Source: Chrysoporthe austroafricana
Taxonomy: Eukaryota; Ascomycota; Sordariomycetes; Diaporthales; Cryphonectriaceae
Direction: 5' to 3'
NCBI GenBank assembly: GCA_001051155.2
Contig: JYIP02000002.1
Span: 3,169,583-3,233,582, forward strand
Length of the DNA: 64,000 nt
The notes below the pieces were generated by a model. It was not told the DNA's origin, did not search any database, and saw nothing but the letters and a program-made list of their open reading frames with translations. Position numbers and translations under genes: made by a program. Position 1 is the stretch's first letter; each line of letters starts with the position of its first letter. Of this stretch, positions 32,091-43,630 are shown one piece after another.

Positions 32091-32960
32091 AGGGTGTGCA
32101 CACACTGGGTGAGAGAAGTTCTCGGAGCGTCTGATTCCTTTTGAAGCCAACGGCCTACATAGAAAACCATATTTGGTTCTCTTGCGGACGCCAAGGAGAT
32201 ACCAAACAGAACAGCTGCGGCTGTGCAATTAATCCGTGGCTTCGGCGTAATCTGCTGTGCGACAACCTGCTGAGACACTTGTCAATCAGCCCGCTGGCAC
32301 ACCAAGCGAAGATCATCACAAGACGCAGCCGACCGAGCCGAACGCGCGAGGCAGCTTTACTTACGGTCGCTCAAGCGATATCGGCCATGCCGGAAGAAAG
32401 AGGATACTTGTTGCGAGATTTTCTTCTTGCTCCCGAGATGACATAGTCGCGGCTGCAGATACGAGTTCGGCCATGCAATGTATGACGGGGCTCGAGGCCA
32501 CGCCCTTGAAATTGATTATTCGCAATTGTTCACACGGCGTAAGCATCAAGGAAGTCAGTCAGGCAGAAGATTCGTGGATAATGCATGTATTCATATGAAA
32601 TCAGCGCCAGCAGTTTTGTGTTGTGTTGACATCTACACTAGGTATGACGACGTACTGACGGCAGGGAAGCTCAGGGGGCAGGGGTCGAGCTGCTGTAAAG
32701 CGCGAGCCTTGAACTTCCAAGTCAGTTAGACCCTCATACGGCCACCAAATGAGCAGTGGTCTTCTGCCTCGCCGACGATACTTTTCTTCTTTCCTTTTCG
32801 CAAGACTTCCTTCTTTCATATTTTTCTTGAGACCGCCAGTATATATCATTACGGTCTACTTATCTGCTAGCCTGCGGAACTTGGCATTCATTCAGCGCTA
32901 CCCATTGTCTTTCGAGCCTCTTTATTCAGATTGCGTCGTTCATCTCGGTGACGTAGCGCG
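32091..32960. other. Upstream region of the NADH dehydrogenase gene
   Basis: 870 bases, CT-rich around 32760-32830. No gene, RNA or repeat recognised. Confidence 0.5.
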
Positions 32961-35169
32961 ATGCCATCGCAGTCCTCACTTGGTGCTGCGGCCGCCCGCG
33001 CGAGGCGCCAACGAGGTTTGGTAACCCCTCGCCAGAGTTTGTTCCTACCTAGAATACAGCCTCGGATAACACAAGCTCGGAACCTGAGCAGAACATCACG
33101 ACCCGAAGCTACTCAGTCCACCCCGCTGAAATCCCTCTCCCAACACCTGCGGCAGCAACCCTCCTCGCTCTTCACACCGAACAAGCTCGCCGTCCGATTT
33201 CTACATGGAAAGCCATTACCACAAAGAACCTCGTGGGTCCTCAACTTCGCGTATCGGACGGCAGCGCTGGTGGGCAGCGGTATCGTATTCGTGGGCTTGG
33301 CTGTTGGCGCCTTTTTCATCTACGTGGGTTACAAGGTCGCCCTGGCGGATGGCGCTCACAAGAGCTGATAAGAAATAGGATGCGAGTACATACAGCGAAA
33401 ATGCCGTCGCGACAGATTGCCAAGTGTCCGAAATGGCGCTCAATCCCCGGAAAGGTGGTCCAAAGAACCTGCCAATTGCCGACGTCCTTATAGACGATGA
33501 TGACACCGAAGAGAACAAAAAGAAGAAAGAGAAGCCAAAGCTCGTCATCCTCGGTGGCGGCTGGGGAAGTGTGGCCTTGTTGAAGGAATTGAACCCAGAC
33601 GACTATCATGTCACCGTCATCTCTCCAGCAAATTACTTTCTTTTCACCCCAATGCTACCGTCTGCGACGGTGGGGACGCTCGAGTTGAGGTCACTCGTGG
33701 AGCCGATCAGGAGGATACTACACAGAGTGCAGGGTCATTTCATTAGGGGCAGGGCTGAAGACGTATGCTTTTCCGAGAGGCTAGTCGAAGTTTCTCAGAC
33801 TGATGCATCGGGGAAAGAGATCAGTTTCTACGTTCCCTACGACAAGCTGGTCATTGCGGTCGGTTCACAGACGAATCCTCACGGCGTGAAGGGTTTGGAA
33901 AATTGCTTCTTCTTGAAAGACATCAATGACGCGCGGAAAATCCGAAACCAAGTGATAGCAAACCTTGAGGTGGCCTGTCTGCCCACCACCTCAGATGAGG
34001 AGCGGCGACGTTTGCTATCCTTCGTGGTCAGCGGCGGAGGTCCAACGGGTGTTGAGTTCGCTGCAGAGCTGTACGATCTCCTGAACGAGGACCTCACGAA
34101 GCATTTCCCAAAGCTGCTGCGCAATGAGATTTCGGTACATGTGATCCAGAGCCGTGGACACATCCTGAATACGTACGACGAAGCTGTCTCAAAATACGCT
34201 GAGGAGCGCTTTGCGCGAGACAACATTGACGTACTCACGAACTCCAGAGTAAGCGAGGTGCGGAAGGACAGTATCATCTTCACTCAGAAAGGCAAAGATG
34301 GAGAAACTATTACCAAGGAGCTCCCTATGGGCTTCTGTCTATGGTCGACCGGCGTCTCCCAGACCGACTTCTGCCAAAAGCTGGCGAAAAAGCTCGGTGA
34401 CTACCAGAACAACCGACATGCGCTTGAGACAGATACTCATCTCCGCCTTATCGGCGCACCACTGGGCGATGTTTATGCCATCGGCGACAGTTCGACCGTT
34501 CAGAACAACGTTACGGACAACATCGTGACTTTCCTCCGCGGCATGGCTTGGAAGCACGGTAAAGACCCCGAGAAACTCGAGCTGCATTTCTCAGAGTGGC
34601 GCGACGTGGCTGCCACCGTCAGGCGCAAATTTCCACAGGCGGTTGGCCACCTAAAGCGGCTCGATAAGCTATTCGAGGAGTTCGACAAGGATCAGTCCGG
34701 TACTCTTGACTTCGGTGAGCTGCGCGAGCTGCTCAAGCAGATCGACAGCAAACTCACCTCCCTGCCTGCTACAGCACAGCGCGCTCATCAGCAGGGACAA
34801 TATCTCGCGCACAAATTCAACAAGATGGCGCACGCTGCACCTGGACTACAAGCAAATGACATCCGCGATGGGGATCTAGACGACGCCGTGTATAAAGCTT
34901 TTGAGTACCACCACCTAGGAAGCCTGGCGTACATCGGCAACTCAGCCGTATTCGATCTCGGTGGAGGGTGGAACCTCAGTGGAGGGCTCTGGGCAGTGTA
35001 CACCTGGCGAAGTGCGTACTTCGCGCAGAGTGTGAGTTTCAGGACGAGGATGCTGATGATGATGGATTGGACAAAGCGTGGGCTCTTCGGACGAGGTGAG
35101 TTGATGTTTACTCCCCGACTTGTTCTCAAAATGGCCACTAATATTGTTGCAGACTTAATAAGCCTATAG
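32961..35169 (+). CDS. nde1: External alternative NADH dehydrogenase with EF hand
   Basis: Three exons (32961-33323, 33379-35095, 35153-35169) give 698 residues. It is a single-chain type II NAD(P)H:ubiquinone oxidoreductase of the outer face of the inner mitochondrial membrane and does not pump protons. Exon 1 has a basic leader (AAAARARRQRGLVTPR) and one membrane segment (ALVGSGIVFVGLAVGAFFIY). Exon 2 carries FAD loop VILGGGWGSVALL, NAD loop VVSGGGPTGVEFAAEL, and YAIGDSSTVQNN. A canonical EF-hand loop (DKDQSGTLDFGE) is inserted, as in the calcium-dependent Neurospora enzyme NDE1. Intron 1 (55 bases) restores FFIYDASTYSENA. The last exon holds just six codons including the stop (DLISL). Preference for NADH or NADPH is not resolved. 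Confidence 0.95.
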
Positions 35170-35680
35170 ACAAGATGATGTTATATGACCGTTTCTAGCG
35201 TGTAGAGCACGGCGTATTGGAAGTAGGCAAAAGTAGAGATAATGTCTACTTCGACACTAGAAGCGTCTGATCCGTCGGACTGTCGGCGGCGTTCCCGCTG
35301 TGGATATACGTATATCGATCTCGTCATTTAGTATATAGACAAACATATGATACCACTGCTCCTGAGTGGACTATCTTCTCGCGACCTTGTTATTGGTGTT
35401 TAATACAGATATGAACAGAAGTGAAAATGAACTATACAGAGCCACGCCTGTGGAACACTGAAAGGAGGAAGATGTCGGAAGAATATAAATCGGATGTAAG
35501 GACCCCGGCGATCATCGAGAGGCTCCTTTATAGGTCATCTTATGAGAAATCAACCAGATATTCCCAAAAGGGTACGTATGATAGCAAAATTACCCTTGTG
35601 TCTACGAGGTCATTTTCCCCCTAAATGTTATTAAATTGCTATCATAGCCCAAGTTGTTGAGCCGGACGGGGACGAATCAC
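35170..35680. other. Convergent intergenic region
   Basis: 511 bases between the NADH dehydrogenase and nop53 stop codons, AT-rich in places. No gene seen. Confidence 0.5.
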
Positions 35681-37066
35681 CTATAGCCTCGAAATATCGA
35701 AATCTTTATGCGTCCACTTCTCCGTGAACTTGACCTTGGCCTGCTTCCTGAAAGGGATCCTCCTTCTAGCCTCCATCTTGCCCCTAACCAGCATACTCCT
35801 GTACCGGTCCTTCAGAAGATTTCCCTCAGGCTTCAACAACCTCAAAGACTCCTGCAGCTCATCGGGCAGGACGAGCTCAAGATCCTTCTCCGGCAATTTG
35901 AACTTGCCCAATTGTCTCCTCCTCAGCTCCACATCATTGCCCTCGCTCTCCCCGTCACTCATCTCCATCTTCTGCACCGCCAATTCTATCTGCCTCGCTT
36001 CCACCGCCTCCGCAATCTCCTTGATGTGCCGCGCCTGCTGCTCCTTTCTCCTCATCGCCGCCTCATGCTTCATCCTTCCCTCCTCCACCTTCCTACGCTT
36101 GACCTTATTCCGCTGCGCAGGCGTCTTCCTCTTCGGCCGTTTTGTCGACACACCCTCCGCCTCGCTCTCGAACCCCTCCCACGCGGAGTCCTCGTCCCAC
36201 TCTGACAATTCCGCGCGCGCCTCGGCGGCCTCTGCCTCAGCGGCGGATCGTGCTGCCGCCTCTTGTTTGCGCTTGTCGGCCTCAGCAGCTTCGTGTCGCT
36301 TGCGCTCTGCCTCGAGAGCCTTCTCACCTTCTTCCTCGAGGCGGGCCATGTAGTCTGTTACCACCGGGTTGTAGCTGTATCCGCCGGCCGGTTTGGGGAC
36401 TGCGGGTACGTGCTTGCCGTTGGCGGCGAGTGAGATGGGCTGCTTGGCGAGGGTTACTGGAGCTTTCGCTCTGGGTGGTTCGAATAACCATTCGTTCTTC
36501 TGATCCTTCGCTCCTACTGCATTTGGAGCAGAGGGACCAACGGCCCAGGGATCATAGTTTGCGTCAGCTACGGTCACAGTAGACTCGTGATGTCCATCTG
36601 CGACTTTCTTGATCCGGGCAAGCTCCTTGTGCGTAACGTACGTTCCCGTCTTCTGGCGCTTGGTGGGCAGGATGCCATCAGTGGTCTTATCGTTTGGTCG
36701 CTTCTTGGTCGAGACGGCTGGTACGACAGATCGGGCGGAGATGATCTCATCAGACCTGAGGTTCTTGACTTTGGGGACCCTCTTCGTGTTGGCCGCATCG
36801 CCGCTGGTGTCGACGATGAACAGGTCGGCGGAGTCCTTCTCGGCGATGACACCACTAGGGGCCCAGAGTCAGCTGATGATTGATGTTGCAGGCACCTGCG
36901 AAATTCGCCCTTACCCCTGTAGGATCTCTTCATTCAGGTCCTCGAGACCCTTCTGGACCTCAGTCACATCGACATTCTTCCTCCACGCCTTCTTGCCCTT
37001 CCTGGAAGGCTGACTATGCTGTTGAGGGGCGTTGGGATTGCCCGCCCGGCCTCTGAGGACGGGCAT
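35681..37066 (-). CDS. NOP53: 60S ribosome biogenesis factor Nop53
   Basis: Two exons (36915-37066, 35681-36854) with a 60-base phase-2 intron give 441 residues. Nop53 is a nucleolar protein that recruits the exosome helicase Mtr4 to pre-60S particles for ITS2 processing. Family signs: SRKGKKAWRKNVDVTEVQKGLEDLNEEI at the N-terminus, LFIVDTSGD just before a Lys-rich region, DPWAVG, SYNPVVTDYMARLEEEG, and a long Glu/Lys/Arg coiled coil. The C-terminus RRRIPFRKQAKVKFTEKW is typical. The ATG at 37066 (MPVLRGRAG) is preferred; an in-frame ATG 21 codons upstream at 37129 is possible. The LFVVDT-like region, the expected Mtr4-binding arch motif, is present. Confidence 0.93.
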
Positions 37067-37698
37067 ATTGACAAATCGTCTCGGAACTGGTTGGCTTACG
37101 TGTGGCCGTGCTGAGGAGAAGTGTCGCAAAGAGACAATGTTTCATCAATTCGAATCGGTCGTATAGGTAGGTCGCAAAATTGTAGACCCGGCCTGCTCTA
37201 ACCGGCCTGGCGAGGATGAAGAAACGATTAAATTTCTGACGGGAAAGCTTATCGATAGTGGTGGCCGCGAGCGGCGGCAGGCTCTGACAGCGCATCCCCA
37301 GCCAATCCCTAGCGTCTGGCGGCCCCCCCACACTGGGGGCCTCCGAAGACGTGGTGGGCTACGAAAGGGGATCGTGGGTACCAGGCCCATTCGCGCCCAT
37401 GTAGACAGACCTTCAAAGACAACTAACTCTACACCGTCAGTTCCGGCCCTCCGCCTTCTGCACTCTTTTGAATCTGTCCAAAACCGAAGCGGAATTTTTA
37501 TTACTCGATATCGGCCCTCCTCAGAACAAGCAATTGTGATTCTAGCCTCGAGGTATTGAGATCCAGTTGCAAGTGCCTATCTCGAGCACAACCTTGAACC
37601 AGCTCTCACCTCCAAGGTTCCTGTTCCTGGGCCTGTCCGACGTCACAAGCGACAGCCAGTCCCTTCCGAAGTCACTGCTCTCTCCGCAACTCAACACC
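37067..37698. other. Divergent upstream region of nop53 and ypt6
   Basis: 632 bases. No gene or repeat recognised. Confidence 0.5.
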
Positions 37699-38645
<947 letters not shown>

Positions 38646-39160
38646 GCAGATGGAGACCAAAAAGCAGTGCAAAACCATGGATCCGGACCACGTTCGCAGT
38701 GGAACGCCCATCCCGTGAAATACGTCTTGTAGAAAACAAGAACTGCAACCAGCGAGGCTGGCATAGCATTGGCCAGATTTTCACAGCATGAGCGATTGTA
38801 TAATAAAACAACGATTGACGGGTCATGAGTGATGACCCTTGCACTGATAAGACCTTTTAGTACTATATCTAATTCATCTTCGAGGAGAATCTACCTCAAG
38901 GTCACATGCTCTGGTTCGGTAGGGAACATTTCTTCACTTCATTAGTTCCATGAGATGCGCGCATCAGACTTGAACGGGCTGCGGGTCAGGCTGCGATCTA
39001 CCGGAACAGTGTCTATTGATATCCTCTCGAGTTTCTAGTCATATGCCGGAGTGCCTGGGTTTGTACTGTTGAGATGTCTACACGCCCGAACCATGATGAT
39101 CGTCACCTGAATAGCATCGACGGCCGGGTATCGAGACGACTACGAACAAACAGACCAAGC
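38646..39160. other. Convergent intergenic region
   Basis: 515 bases between the ypt6 and rki1 stop codons. No gene seen. Confidence 0.5.
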
Positions 39161-40073
39161 CTACAAGGCTTTCCTCACCTCTACGGACCCATCCGCCATC
39201 CCGAAATACGCAGCAACCGGCTTCTGGCCACCACTTGCCTCCAGACCATTGTGCCCATAGAATATGCCCATTTCCACCACACCCACAATCTTGATGATCT
39301 TGTCCGCCAATCCATCAACCGTCCACACACCATTCACCCCGTCTTCGCCCTTGAGATCCTTCGCCAAACCCAAAGGGGGGAACGGCGCGTCGATAAGCGA
39401 GTTTCCGTTGTCCGTCACCACCGACCCGGCCTTGCTGGGGAGGCCGGACCTCGCCTGCGGGTTCAACGACCCCAGCTTCCTGAGCTCCGACAATACATGG
39501 CCTGTGGCTTGGGTGACGACCTCTATGGGGATGCCCTTCTTCCAGTTGGTCCCTAGTCGCGCCGAGAGCTTTCTGAAGTCTGTAGCATAGTTAGTAAAGT
39601 CCGCGAGTGGCATCACAGGCCCGTCTTTGACGATAGGGTAAGCAGATCTCACCGGCAACACACACAAACTTCTTCGCTTTCGTCGCAACCAACTTCTCCT
39701 GGAACAAACACGCCCCACCACCCTTGATCAGATTCAGGTCTTCATCAACCTCATCCGCCCCATCAAAAACCACATCCAGCTGCGCGGCGTCAGGCAGGTC
39801 TTGGATGTACTGCAGCCGGAACCCTGCGCCCTTGATGAGGTCGCGGCTCTGGTCGCCCGTGGAGAAGAAGCTCATCTTGTCTGTGACCTCCTTCCCAAGG
39901 GAGGCGATGGCCTCGACGACGTAGATCACCGTGCTGCCGGAGCCGATGCCGATGTGTGTGTAGCTGAAATCCATGTGCTCCTTGACAGCCTGGTACGCAG
40001 CGGCGCGCTTGGAGGACTCGATCAGCGCGGCTTGCTCGGCCGCGGAGAGGGCGGAGGGGGACGTGGTTGCCAT
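39161..40073 (-). CDS. RKI1: Ribose-5-phosphate isomerase A
   Basis: Two exons (39653-40073, 39161-39579) with a 73-base phase-1 intron give 279 residues. It interconverts ribose-5-phosphate and ribulose-5-phosphate in the cytosolic pentose phosphate pathway. The RpiA signatures are GIGSGSTVIYVVEAI, FDGADEVDEDLNLIKGGGACL with the catalytic Asp, EKLVATKAKKFVCVAD, PIEVV, and a C-terminal MGIFYGHNG. The start MATTSPSALS at 40073 is the usual type. The frame stays open 86 codons further upstream, to 40331, and that extension is basic and acid-poor, so a longer form with an import leader is possible. Confidence 0.95.
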
Positions 40074-40845
40074 GGTCCTGATTTGGGAACGAAACAATCT
40101 CCTTGAAGTATGGATACAATTCAAGTTTATCGGTCTGCCTCCTGGTAGAAGTCGAGCCGCGAGGCAGATGGTCGTGATGAGTCCGCGGGCTATATGCGCT
40201 CTCTCGGGTTTCAAGGCTAGGATGTTGCAAGGCCTGATGAGTCGTGACCACATGAAAGACGTCGCGGATCTTTTAAGGTGAGAGACAGCCTGGGTGAAAA
40301 CGAGTCCGTCACGAGATGGAGGAGAGATCACGTTCTATCGATTGTGATACCGTAGGCAAGGGTAAAAAAAAAAAAAGGTGACCTTGACATCATCCCAGCC
40401 CGACTTATAAGTAGTCTCCGGCTTCTTGGGACCTCGAAATCACTCACGATGAATACACGGAGGCTGACTCATCACGCACCTGAGTACGTCATGGCTCGGC
40501 TCGTCAAAGTATGGCATAGATATAAAATTGTATGTTTGGGACCTAGCTGTCTCTAGCCGGAAGCATACTGTGTGTCTATTGTTCTGTGCGAACCTCTTCA
40601 ATTGTGCTTTGGTTGGGGGCGCGAACTCCGTAATATTTCTGTCACTTATTAAAGATACGGGGAGGTGAGGTTAGGCCCGCTGACATCCCGGGTGATCCGT
40701 CCCCAATTCTGGTCCTCGGTCAACCTGCAGCTTCTCGAACCACCCCTAACTTTCACCTCGACCACCGCCTACCTCGCCTTGCACGCTCAATCCTCTACAG
40801 TCGCTTGAATTTTAGATCTTGAGGCCGCTAGAATCACCGGACAGT
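40074..40845. other. Divergent upstream region of rki1 and kei1
   Basis: 772 bases. The first 258 are an open extension of the rki1 frame. A poly-A run lies at about 40363-40376. No further gene seen. Confidence 0.5.
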
Positions 40846-41640
40846 ATGGCGACTTCAATAGGCTCATGGCTACGGCTTCCCAAGCCCAAGGCAAGTGTTC
40901 ATGCGATCACAAACAGCCCACCAGCCCACCACACCAGGCATTGACAACCTTGGAACCGTCCAAGACTGATTGTTAGCACCCTGCAGACCTTCCTTGGCCT
41001 CATGTCCCTCCAGACAGGCACCGAAATCATCACCATCACCCTCCTCATCAACAAAGTCACGGGCCTCTATGGACTCCTTGCCATCCTGACAGGCTTCTCT
41101 CTCGATGCGGTGCAACTCTCCATGTACATCTACTCGACGGCCATACTTGTTACTCTCGCGTTCCTGCTTCCGCACATCCGAAAACAGAGCCCCTTTCAAA
41201 TCCTCCTGCTGGCCTGGGTCTATATCGTGGACACCGCCCTGAACGCTGCCTACACAGCGTTTTTCGCGGTCGAGTGGTACATTGCCAGCGAGGGGAACCC
41301 TACAGGGGATGCGGTCGAGCAGGCTACGGATACGGCGGCCAGCATGGTCCTCATCGCGGCTTTCACGCTGGTGAGGCTATACCTGATGCTGGTGGTCATG
41401 TCTTTCACACGGCAGGCCCTGCGCCGGTACGTGGCTGGCGCGGCTCGGGAGAAGGGGGCCATCGGCGGATTGTTTGCTGTTGACACACCGGAGGGCGAGG
41501 GCTGGAAGGGACAGATGGGACGGGCGATGGTGTTTGTGGGCCAGGAGTACTGGCTTGGGGGCAGGGAGGACGAAGAGTGGGCGAATAGTGATGGGGCGAG
41601 GGTGCCGCTTGCCGCGGATATGGATGAGGAGGATGAGTAG
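40846..41640 (+). CDS. KEI1: Inositol phosphorylceramide synthase regulatory subunit Kei1
   Basis: Two exons (40846-40890, 40987-41640) give 232 residues. Kei1 partners the catalytic subunit Aur1 in the Golgi to make inositol phosphorylceramide. The family look is clear: LRLPKPK then TFLGLMSLQTGTEIITITLL, and about four hydrophobic segments, the last around MVLIAAFTLVRLYLMLVVMSF. The end is an acidic cytosolic tail containing EYWLGGREDEEW. The intron is a GC-AG type (AAG|GCAAGT...CTGCAG, 96 bases). No GT donor nearby would keep the frame between PKPK and TFLG. A Kex2-type cleavage site, known in the yeast protein, was not identified. Confidence 0.92.
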
Positions 41641-43630
41641 GCTGTGATGGCTTCAGCGCATCTAGAGGGCGTCTGTCATGATATAGTGCATACACCGTGA
41701 GCAACGGGTGTTGAGCTTTGATTTAGCATATGTAGACTTGGGTGTGGCGTTCTGGTAGAGCAACAGTAATGTGTAGAACACTCAAAAAATGGCTTTGCTG
41801 AGAACTGGCTGGAGTTACTGCTGAATCAAGTAGCCTATTCCAAGATATCAGCTTTATAAAAATTATGTATTTTCTTCTGTTAATTATGGGTTATGTGCCG
41901 AGGACATGTAGACAAGTCGCCATACCAACACTGCTGTCGACCATGCGTCTGTCTACCAGCCAGGCAAATATGCATTTGCGCAAGACGTGAGGGAAGGATA
42001 TCATAGGTCTTATGCTAGATATTAGGGCTACCGGTCCGGAAAGAACTAAGATTGGGTAAACATGAAGGGAAGGAAACTGGGCAAGATGGCTGCGGCCAGC
42101 TGCACGAATCTGTCCTGTCCTTTTGTGTGCCCCAGCTGTGGCTCTGGCCATGCTGCAGCTGCAGCTGCCGCTGCTGGGATTCAGTAGAGCATGACGCAGA
42201 ACCAGATCAGCAGGAAAACAGAGCACAGAGATCTCGAATTCTCCTTCCTCGTTCTTATTAGAAAGAAGAAACGCGTCCCCTACCACTGCTGGCTCTCTTG
42301 CCCTCTTGTTCACAGATGAGCCCCTTCTTGAGGCCTTACCATTGTACCTGAGACCATTTGGTCTCATTACTCTGTTCTTGGAACGTACCGCTATTCTGCA
42401 TTCACTCTTGTGCTGGTCCTAAACGAGCGACTCGTCTCGATGACGATCAAGAGACAGGGAGGGGGGTCTATCTTTCGATGGTATACTGCATAGTGACGGA
42501 TCCCGCTGTCTGATTAGTCACAGTCTGACCACGCATAGCTCAGGTGTGACCTCTGCTGGACGTCCTCGGCTTGTTTCCGTATGAGATGCTAGACAGACGT
42601 CGGCTGCCTTGCCCGTCCCCAGAGGACTGAGGAAGATGCAAGGAAACCTGTAGCCTTGCAAGACTCCAGCAAGAAATCTACAACCATCATCACTCTCAAA
42701 CACGGGATCTGACCGCGAGACCAAAGCAATGAAAACCCGGGGGCCACTCTCGGCCTTTGAAAGCTGCTGGGACCGTGCAACCTGTCGATTCGTTTGAAGT
42801 CTATCTCGGCTGTGGCCTTGGCGAGGCTTATACAGCAGCAAGGCGTCCACAGAATGGCCAGGAGCATCCACCGGAACGACAGGGCCGGCTCTGCTCTGCG
42901 ACAGCACATCGCGAAGCCTCGGAAAGAGCTGCATGTCGAGACGACATGGCGGGCCACGGCGGAGGGCGGACGAGGTGACGAGAGGTTGTCGGTGACCCTT
43001 GTGAGGAGCGGCTGCGGCTCTTCATAAGCGACGGTTTAGCGGCAACTCTAAAGACCGAGGAACCGCTGCGGCGGCTCTCGGGCCCCGTTTGTCAACGGAA
43101 ATGGGACCCCGCCATGCGGCAGCTGGCAGTCGAGCAGCGTCTTGCAGCATCTTGGGTGAGGGTGGCCCGTTTTTCCGTGTTAATGCAGTATACGCGATTG
43201 GTCAGACAGGCATCTGGCATGCTCTCCCCAGATCGCTGCTGTTGAATCATGAGGAACCAGAGCGGGATCTTGGGCCCCAGAGGACCAACCACTGCGCGGC
43301 TGGGACGCTAAGAGCAATCACGCCATCGCGCCTGGACATGAGGTAGTAGGTTTTGCTAGCCAGCTAGCCTCAAGGCGAGAAAAAATATGCTGGACGCCGA
43401 GCAAACTCCATGCCACCTGCAGCAGACCCTGGCCCAACTGGCGGGGCACCTCGCGTCTAGCACATTTACAGAATTACTGAGCACATCTGATGCTGTAATC
43501 AACTGCGGCGTTGACGGCAGAGAATATCCACCTCCGGATCGGACAGGAGCGCGCCCTCGCAAGTCAGTCGAGTCACGATAGATATATCCCCGGCCCGGAC
43601 CCATGTGGCGGACCTGGAGCTCTTCTCACG
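41641..43630. other. 2 kb intergenic region upstream of sulfite reductase
   Basis: No supported gene. Several open frames, one with a hydrophobic start (42589-42957, minus), lack family features. I looked for a Cys3/MetR-type palindrome near the sulfite reductase start and saw no clear one. Confidence 0.45.

Noticed and set aside
42589..42957. Minus-strand frame with a hydrophobic start (MLLAILWTPCCCISL)
   Set aside because: Overlaps several similar frames on both strands, lacks any family feature, and the remainder does not look like a secreted protein.
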